A stretch of DNA of 64,000 nucleotides from Lasiodiplodia sp. COLG20. Its lineage: Eukaryota > Ascomycota > Dothideomycetes > Botryosphaeriales > Botryosphaeriaceae. The notes under the pieces are model-generated. The model saw only the letters and a list, made by a program, of their open reading frames with translations, was not told the origin of the DNA and did not search any database. The stretch covers positions 1,426,001-1,490,000 of the forward strand of contig VNWV01000001.1 of NCBI GenBank assembly GCA_009801085.1, in the 5' to 3' direction. The translations under genes were made by a program, and so were the position numbers. This document shows positions 1-9,300 of the stretch, piece after piece; position 1 is the stretch's first letter; the number at the start of each line of letters is the position of its first letter.

Positions 1-385
1 CCGATGTTCTGGCCGCGCAGGCTGTCGCGGGTGTAGCCGGCGTCGGAGAGCGCCTGGTAGGAGACCTCGAGCAATAGTCGCTGGTTCGGGTCCATGGTGC
101 GTGCTTCCGCGTTAGAGATGCCGAAGAAGCTGTTGTCGAACCACTCAAGCTGGTCTGGCCTGAGGAAGGAGCCCTGCCTAACATACGATCTTCCGGCTGC
201 CTTGCTATCTGCTAGTTCAGTCTTGGGGGCGTAGAAGTTGTCATCAAGATCCCATCGAGAAAACGGTATGTCACGGAAGGGATCCTCGTCTGAGAGCAAC
301 AAGTTCCACAGGTCTTCGATAGTGTCGGCGCCAGGAAGCCGGGCGTCCATACCCACAATCGATATGACCTTGTCCACGACCTGCG
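1..385 (-). other. PKS module 3: start of a further ketosynthase
   Basis: The last visible part of the frame reads GMDARLPGADTIEDLW, then MDPNQRLLLE, the standard N-terminal KS signature. This is the second KS in the same polypeptide. The catalytic cysteine lies beyond the window. Confidence 0.88.
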
Positions 386-3300
386 GCGCATTGCGGATCA
401 TACAAGATATGTTTGGTGCAGGGCTTTGGATCTGTTGCTGTGGAGAAGTATCCACTGTCGAGGCGGCCGGTGCCGGCGGCGCCACAGGCTGCTGTTCGCT
501 CTCATTCATAATGCCCATGAGTTCCGGCAAACCTTCGAGATACTCCTGTAGTCGCGCTAAGGTGGGGTAGTCGAAGACCAAGGATGCCGAAAGTTTGACA
601 CCAGCACCCAGGCTCGACTGTAGACGGTTACGGAACTCAATTGCCGACAGAGAGTCCATGCCAACGTCGAAGAAAGTTGACGAAGCGCTCGGCATCCTAG
701 CACCAACTGTAGCCTCGACGCAGCTTTGTATCGTCTCAAGTAGGCTAATGGCGGCAGTTGCCTGTCTGTTGGACACGGGAATAGACTTTGTTGCCGGTGT
801 AGTGGCCGCAGGACGGGGCGGAGCGGCCTTCTGAATGACAGAGAATGCACTCACTAGCGATGGCACACGAGTTCTCATTTTGGTGAAAGTGGACCAATTG
901 AACGGCGAGATGCACATCGGTCCCGACAGTGTGCGAGCGTGATCAGACGCAAAGACGGCCTTCAGGAAGCTCTCAGCCTCCGTCTCGGACACCTGGCCGT
1001 GGCCGAACTTGACGGCAAGTTTATTTGCGCCTTTACGAGCTGCCTCACCAATGCCACTAACGGTACCCCACTGTATGCTCAGCGCTGGCAGGCCGCAGGT
1101 ACGTCGGTAAGCGGTGAAGGAATCCAGGAATGCATTGGCCGCGGCGTGATTGCTCTGGCCCGGCGAGCCAAGAAGCGCGGCGCAGGAGGAATAGATGACA
1201 AACTGGCGCAGGAGAGGCTCGTCAAGGCTGCAAGAGTGGAGATGGCGTAGAGCCTCGACCTTGGCGGCGAATACGGTCGAGATGGTAGCGGGAGTCTGGT
1301 TGCGGAGCATGGCATCCCTCAGCGCTCCAGCCGAGTGGACGATGCCTTCAACCCATTCGCCACGTTCTCTGATGCTAGCAAAGACTTCAGCCACCTGGAC
1401 GCCGTTGCTGACATCACATGCCACCTTGACCACCTGATCGGGCTGAGCCACAGCCATCAGTCTGTCCCACAAATGGGTCGAGTTAGAAGACACCTTTCCG
1501 CTCCGGGAGAGAAGGTAGACCTTCCGGCAACCCCGCTCGATCAAGACGATGGCAGTCAGAAGGCCGATACCACCGGTACCACCGGAGATGATGTAAACAC
1601 CGCGCTCGCCACGCGCTTCGCGCTCACGGTCCATCAAATCATGATGTTCCTGGGAGGAAGCCTGGGCGACGATAACAGCCTGGGACTCGCCAGCCTTGGG
1701 ATTCTCCAGCGTCTGCACCTTGTCAAAGCCCGTCGACAGGAGCAGGCCCTCCCACCGCGCCGCCTCCATAAGCGGGTACTCAGGACGCAGGTCCTTGTCA
1801 TCAAAGCGCCACCAGCCCTCGGTCATACCGAACGACGCGTCCGTCATCGGACTCGGGCGCGTAAACTCCGAGAGAACGACAACACCACGTGGTCTCAGCA
1901 GCTGCCTGAGGTTGGCCATGGTCTCGCTCAGCACGCGCGTCGCGTGTATCACGTTGACCGCGACGATGAGGTCGAACGACGAGCTGGCGAAGCCCTGCAG
2001 ACGGGGGTCGCGCTCGGCGTCGAACACGCCGTATGTGACGTGGGCGTTGGGTGTAGTAGTAAGCTTGCCGCTGGCCGAGGCCTTGCGGATGAACGTCTCG
2101 GAGATGTCGGTGAAGTGGTAGTCGACCTCGATCTCGAGCGCGGCGGCCGTCTCCAGCATCCTCCGCGTCGTGCTGCCGCTGCCTGCGCCGACCTCGAGGA
2201 TGCGGAGTTTGCGACGATGTTGCTGCTGCTGCTGCTGCTGTACCAGGGCGGACAGCACGTACTTCACGACGCTGTTGTAGTAGCGGGCGTAGAAGGACTC
2301 GGAGTAGATGCCCTCGGTCTCGGTGTGGCGATCCGTGCGGAAGAGGAGCTCGAGGGGATCGCGTTCGCCGCGGAAGACGGCGCCGTGCTGGCCGTACAGG
2401 GACTTGAGCATGACTAGTTCAGAGGTAACTTCTGGGTAGTCCTTGATCGCTGAATCGATCCAGGCGATCGCATCGCCGAGGTCAGGTGGCACCAACTCCG
2501 ACTGGACGCTGCTGGCGGGCATGTTGCGGTACCGCCTCCACAGCTGTTGAACGAGTGGCACGACATCTGCCTCCGAAGAGACGGAAGCAGCGCCCTGGAT
2601 GAGACTCTGTAGAGCCAGGGAGTTGACAAGGGCGTAGCCCGTGCGAACGCGTGCTAGTTCGGCATCATCCACGTCAACTGGCACAGCGGTGTTCAAGTCA
2701 AGCGTCGGTGGCAGAGCAGTCTCGATGGAGAAATCGAACGCAGGCCTCATCAAATCGATTGCCTCAGCTTCTGTTCCTTGGAATCCTGGATCGGTCAGTC
2801 GGGGCACGTAGCGGCGGCCATCGCGCCAGGCCACTTCGTCCTCCGACGCGTCGAGGGCGGCGTCGAGCACCGCCAAGGCCTGCTTCCACGCTGATGCAGT
2901 CGAGTCGACATCGAGCGTGACGAGGCGAAGCTGGGGGAGCTCCAGCCTGGCGGATCGTAGTAGACCCCATGCGGCCGAGGACTCGGGTGAGCTGCAAGCG
3001 TCGTCCTCTAGCACGAATTGGCTACCCAAAGTAACGACGACGATTGAACGCAGCTCGGAAAGGACAGTTGTGTCGAGAATAGCTTGAAATAGGCGACAGA
3101 GTTGTGAGGTGATTGTATATGCTGTTTCAGTTGGAGAACAGACATAGAGAAGTGTATGAATTGGCTTCTCTGATGTAGTAAGGGGCAATGCAACGTCGAG
3201 TATAGAACCAGCGCCGCAGGCAGTGCGGAGGGCATCGCGGAGAGCAGCAACAGGACCACGCCTTGCAAAGCTAGTACTCGTGACGATACCGAGCACCTGA

Positions 3301-6300
3301 TCGATGTCGATGGCTGTCTTCTCCGGTAGACGGGCAGAGGAGGCTGCGCAAAGGCTCTCTCCAGGGACTGGTTGCAGAGGTGCCCATTCGGTCAAGTACA
3401 GGGACCGCGAGCTGGCAACCAAGGCAACCTGCGACGACACGCGCACCAGGCGAAGGGCTTCAAGCGACAGCAGCACGTTGCCTTCTATGTCGCAAACATC
3501 GACATTGGCCTCGTAGCAGTCTGCAGTCGAGGAGACGACGCGGGACCACACCCTCACCACGGCGTTGCTGCGGTGCTCGCCCATGAAGGCACGCACGCGC
3601 AGACGTCCGAGCGAGCCCACGGCAAAGGCGTCCTTTCCGGCCATGGAGCTCAGGGTTGCGGCACACGTCTGCATGGCGCTGTCGAGCACGCCCGGGTGGA
3701 CGACATAACCGGACGAGCCAGATGCCGGCAGTCGCAGCTCGGCCAGGCACTCGCCGTCGCGGCGGTGTGCGCTCACCATGGCTTGGAACTGCGGGCCGTA
3801 CGCCAATCCGCGAGCAGCGAGCTTGGAACGGAGATCAGTGACATCTACGGCGTTGGTACACCGGTGTTGTATGGTGGCGAGCCGCACACGTTGATGCCGC
3901 TGCGTGGGCTCGACGCGGACTACTGTGGCGCGGGCATGCTCGACGAACTCGTGCGATGGGTCTGCCGCCGACATGACCTGCACTGTGCCATCAGTATTTT
4001 TGTATGTCAGCTGTAGCCACGGTGGCTCCATATCGGCAGCCAACACTACCGGCCGTGAGATGACGGCGTCATGTAGCTCCATTGGCAGCGCCTCGAGAGG
4101 GTGCAGATTGTGGAGTACTTGGTAACCACCCAATGCCAGGTCGAAGACGGCAGCTCCAGGTAGGATCGGGCGCCCACGTACGACGTGATCAGCCACGAGC
4201 TGGATAGTACGGTGGTTAACTTGGAAGCGCACAGCACGCGTTTCTGCATCCAATTGAAGTATCTCGGGGCTGGTGATGAGAGCGTGATAGCCGCGACGCC
4301 ATGGGAAGAACCCTTCGCGGCGCCCTTGACCGACTAGCACAATATTGCTGCCGGTGGGGTCGCATTCGCCTTCTTCGCCGTCCTCGAAGAGGTCATCGCG
4401 CTTGCCGAAGTGCTGCTCATTGGCCTTAACTGCCGCCTGGAGCGTGGCAAGCGTGATCCCTGACTTCGTGGCTACGCTTGATGAACCTAGTAATGCGCAC
4501 GGCGCGGGCAGTCCTGGCGGTACCCTTGCCCACCGCCGCATCATGTCGTAGAGAACGCTCTTGGGACCCACTTCCAATAGTCGTATTCTGCCTGCGAAGG
4601 CCTCTGACACTGCTCGCACAGTTGGTTCGAAAAGCACAGCCTGCAGAGCGTGTCTTACCCAATGGTTGATATCAGGAGCGGCAGCGACCTCAGAAGAAGT
4701 TACTGTGGACCAGAGGCGTACGGTAGTAGGCGCACCGGCGTTAAGACCGTCGATACGCTCCGCAAACTGCTGCATACAAGGCCTCAGCAGCGGCGAGTGG
4801 AAGGGCCGGCTCACTTTCAGGGGGGCGCTGGTGACGCCTTGCCCCAGGTGGCGCAGCAAACACTGTAGGGACTCGTACAAACCGGCCACGGTGGTGAGAT
4901 TGCTGCCGTTGATGGCTGCCACAGCTGCCGTCCCGCCCAGTCCGAGCTCGTCGATCGCCGCCTGAATAGTGGTATGCGGCAGCATGATGGCGTACATGGT
5001 CCCTGTGACGTCTGCCTGCTCCATGATGATGCCACGCTGACAGACCAGGCGCAGGCCAGCCTCCAAGCTCAAGCAGCCCGACACTACTGCCGCCACGATT
5101 TCGCCAATCGAGTGGCCAAGAACCACATCGGCTTGTAGCCCACGCTCCACAAGGGTCTGATAAATTGCGTACTCGATCACGAACAGACTTGCTTGAGAGG
5201 CGTATGCCGGTTTGATGGCCTCGGATCCGTCTGCGTTGGGCTCCAGCAGCGCATTGCGTAGGTCTTCTGGCGCAATCCACGGGGAACAAATCTTGACGCA
5301 GCGATCTACAGTTGCGGCGAACACAGAATCATCGCGGTACAGCTCCTTGGCCATGGAGGCGAACTGGCTGCCTTGTCCAGTGAAGGCGATGACAAGCTTT
5401 TCCTCATCATCAGTCCTGGCCCTGGACTGAACGTCAACATCGGGCATCTTCTTAACCTCCTTTTTGACCGGCTTTGGTGCACGGCTGCGTGCATGTGCTG
5501 GCGGAGATTCGACAATGACATGGACGTTGGTGCCGCCGAAGCCAAACGACGAGCACCCTGCTACCACCGCCCTGTCTGGCCCGCGGCCGACGTCTTCGAC
5601 GCGCTCTGGAAGCTTTGCTACCTCAAAGCCTTCGAATTCGATTCCCGGGTTGATGTTCTCGAGGTGGATGTTCGGTGGAACCTGGCGTTGCTGCACCACG
5701 TTCACGCACTTGATCAAGCCCGCGATACCTGCTGCTGCTTCTGGATGCCCTATATTCGTCTTGACAGCGCCGAGGTATAGCGGACGGATGCGTACGACGT
5801 CTGTTGTCGCTTTTCTTTTGCGTGTCGGCGCCCCGAAGACGGCCTTGAGCGAATGCACCTCGACGGGGTCACCCAGAGCGGTTCCGGTTCCATGGAGCTC
5901 TACGAAGTCGACTTCGTCCGGCCGACGACCTGCGTCGCGGAGAGCCCTTTGCACCACCTCCTGCTGAGCTTTCCCCGAAGGTGCGCTGATGTTCGTTGAA
6001 CGGCCGTCCTGGTTGGAACACGAGCCGGTGATGACGCCCAGCACGGGATCCCCGTCGCGCAGCGCATCCGAGAGTCTCTTGAGGATGACGACACCGCAGC
6101 CCTCGGAGCGGACGTATCCCTTGGCATCGCGATCAAAGGTCTTGCAGAGGCCGTCGGGCGAGAGCATCTTGTTTTGGCAGAAGACGACGTACGGGTCCGG
6201 GTGGAGGATCATGTTGACACCGCCGGCGACGGCCATGTCGGTCCTTCCCAGTCTCAGCGCCTGCACGGCGAGATCGACAGCAACCAAACTGGAAGAGCAC

Positions 6301-9300
6301 GCGGTGTCGATGCTCATTGAAGTGCCGCTCAGGCCAAGCTCGAAAGAAATTCGGTTCGACACGATGGCGGCTGCCGCACCAGTGCCGATGAAGGCTCCAT
6401 CCAGGGGGGCCACCTTCGCCCAGTCCTTGCAAGAGACGCCGATGTAAACGGAAGCATCCCTCCCTGCCATATCCTTCCGCGAATAGCCTGCATCCGTGAG
6501 TGCCGAGTCGACTGTTTCGAGCAGAATCCTCTGCTGTGGATCCATCTGTTGCAACTGCACCTCGGGAATCGAGAAGCGGGACCGGTCAAAATGCTCCGCC
6601 CGCTCCAGAAAGCCTCCTCGGCGCACATATGTTTTGCCCTTGGCCAGCGCGTCTACGTCGCCGTCGTAAACCTCGTCGACGTCGAAACGAGACAGTGGGA
6701 TGTCGACCATGGCGTCTCTTCCGAGCTTCAGACCCTCCCAGAATTCATCGCTCGAGTTCATGCCGCCTGGCATCCGGCAGTCCATGGCAATCACGGCAAT
6801 CTTGTTGCCTCTATCCTCAGAAAGTGCATCGGTAACGCCATTCGGAGCGGTGGTTAGGAAGGGTGATTGAACTGTCGCGGGTAGGGTAATATCTCTCTCC
6901 ACCTGTGATACTGCTGTGAAAGATGGTGGAGCAGCGCGTGCAGCTTCTGCTCGCTCTTCTTCTTGCTCTTCTTCTACTTCTGCCAGCATGGTTGCAATGG
7001 CCTCGGCTATAGCTCTAGTAGTAGCATACTCGTAGATATAGGTGCTCGGTAAAGGAGCCAGGGGAAACAATCTCTTGAGCCCCGCGCGCAGCTCAACGAC
7101 AGCCAGGGAGTCGATACCTGCCTGCATGAGAGGGTCGTCCGCGTCTACTGATCCAGAAGATCCTAGCAATGCCTCGGCTTCGGCGATGACAACAGCTATG
7201 ATTGTGTCGATCGAAGGTACATTGCTTGCCCTTGTTGCTGTTGGTTCCTTTACGCCGTTGGTGGTCTGCGCAAGTTTATTGGCCCCGGAGATAGTTCTCC
7301 CCGCCGTAGAGGCTTTAGTTGCCAGGGTGTTCACACTTTGCTGTTGATTTTGAGCCGTTTTCCATGCACCAATAAAGTCGAGAACGGCAACCTTCTTCGA
7401 ACGAAAGTCGCAAGAACGGATGGCTGTAGTAATGGTCGATCTGGCAACTGCGCTGGGGATGCCACTTTCCTCATCCAAGCGCCACCGGGCCAGCAACGTC
7501 GGTAGGCCCAAGCGGCCACGGCGGAACCGTACGAATGACTCCACTGGATCCTGAAGCGGGTGGTTCCCCTCGCTCTCGATGCCATGAAGGATGACTAGTC
7601 GCCTCGGGATCCTATCCAGACGGTCCAGGTCGACGTGAAGCTGTTGTAAGGCTGTAAATGTAGAGGACTGCGGGCCGCTATCTTTCGTAACCCACACCAC
7701 ACCTCGAACAGCACTGCCCTTCAGTAGCGACTGCACTTCCGGGGTAACGACCTCCCTTCCACGCGTTCCCTCAAAAACTTGGAGATCCACGCCTGCTTCG
7801 TGTGCCAGCTGGAATGCTCGATCCTCCTCATCCTGCGCGTACGAAGCCGCTCCGCCAACTCCGAAGCGGACCCAGATCAACCGACGGGCATCGAAAGTCC
7901 CAATAAGCTCCTGCGCAGCGAGAGCAGTCACGCGGTCGCCCTGCTCTCCAGCAAGCACATACCAGCCCTCGCTCTCCCCCCGCAAGCGCATCGAACCAAC
8001 AGCGCCGCCATCCCACGCCGTCACGCTCTTCTGCGCCACAAACACCGCCTGCTGCTCCAACGCACCGCCCGCGGGCGTACACGCCGACCAAGCAAACCCC
8101 GTCCTGCCCAGCGCCTGCTGCCACGCTTGCGGCGGCAGCGTCGGGTATCCACCACCAGGCCTGAACGCATCCTGTCCCGGCCTTGCCGCCCACCAGCCCT
8201 CCGTCAGTCCGAACGTCGCGTCCAGGAACGCCGACGCCTGCGTCGTGATTTCCTGCAGCACGAGCACGCCGCCCGGCGCGAGCAGCGCGTGGACGTTGGC
8301 CAGCGCGGCCGCGACGCTGGGCGTGGCGTGCAGCACGTTGACGCAGACGACGACGTCGTACTCGCCCGCCGCGAAGCCTTGGAGGGAGGGGTGGCGGGCG
8401 GCGTCGAGCGTCTGCGTGCGGAGGAAGGGGAAGGCGGCGCGGTGCCGGCGGGAGAAGGCGTGGACGAAGTGCGCGCCTAGGTCGGTGAAGGCGTATTCGG
8501 CGCAGAGGCCTGGGTGGTGGTCTTGCAGGAGGCGGAGGAGGGGTAGGGCGGTGCCGCCGGTGCCGGCGCCGACTTCGAGGATGCGGAGACGGCGGTTGGA
8601 GCGCGATGCGAGGGTGCAGAGGTGAGAGATGGTGCGTTCGACGACGCGTTTGTGGACTCGGGCGAGGACGGCTTCGTCGTAGACTTCGGCGGCCCCTCCT
8701 CCTTCGGCCTGCTGGGCGAGGCTGTTCGCTGCTGCATCATTCTTGCCGAAGAGGACGTCGAGAGGCGCGAGACGGCCAAGCAGGACATCGCGGTGGCGCC
8801 CGAGGACGTTGCCCAGGAGCGCAACGGAGGGGCGGAGCGGCGGGCATTCCGTATAGAGCTCCTCGAGCTCTGCCTGTAGCCGACCGGCATCTGTGATGGT
8901 TGAGTGATTAGAGTACTGTTGTCTGGAGTACCGCTCGCACAGCTGCTTGAGGTGAGCAGGTACAGAGTGCTGCAGGTCCTGCTGGCCGAGAGAAGCCACC
9001 GCAGCAACCAGAGACTGCTCCGCCAGCCGGTCCAGCTTCGCGAACGCCCGCTCAAACGTCGCAGGGTCGACAACCGAGCGCAGAGCCTCCGTACAGGCGT
9101 CAGCGAGCAGCCGTTCCATCTCGAACACCTGCTCCCTCTCCCGGAACCAGGCCGCAAACGGGGCCCTCAGCAACGCCTCCTCGTCGCCCGCAGCGTCCAC
9201 CACGCGCCCAGACTCGACCCACGCGGGCTCGAAGAGCCTCGAGCCGTCGCGCAGAGCCATGATTCTACCGCGGGTGCTCTTGAAGACGTTGTTCCCAGCG

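Noticed and set aside
1335..2417. 360-codon plus-strand frame inside the PKS
   Set aside because: Antisense to the MT and KR of the PKS; no domain content.
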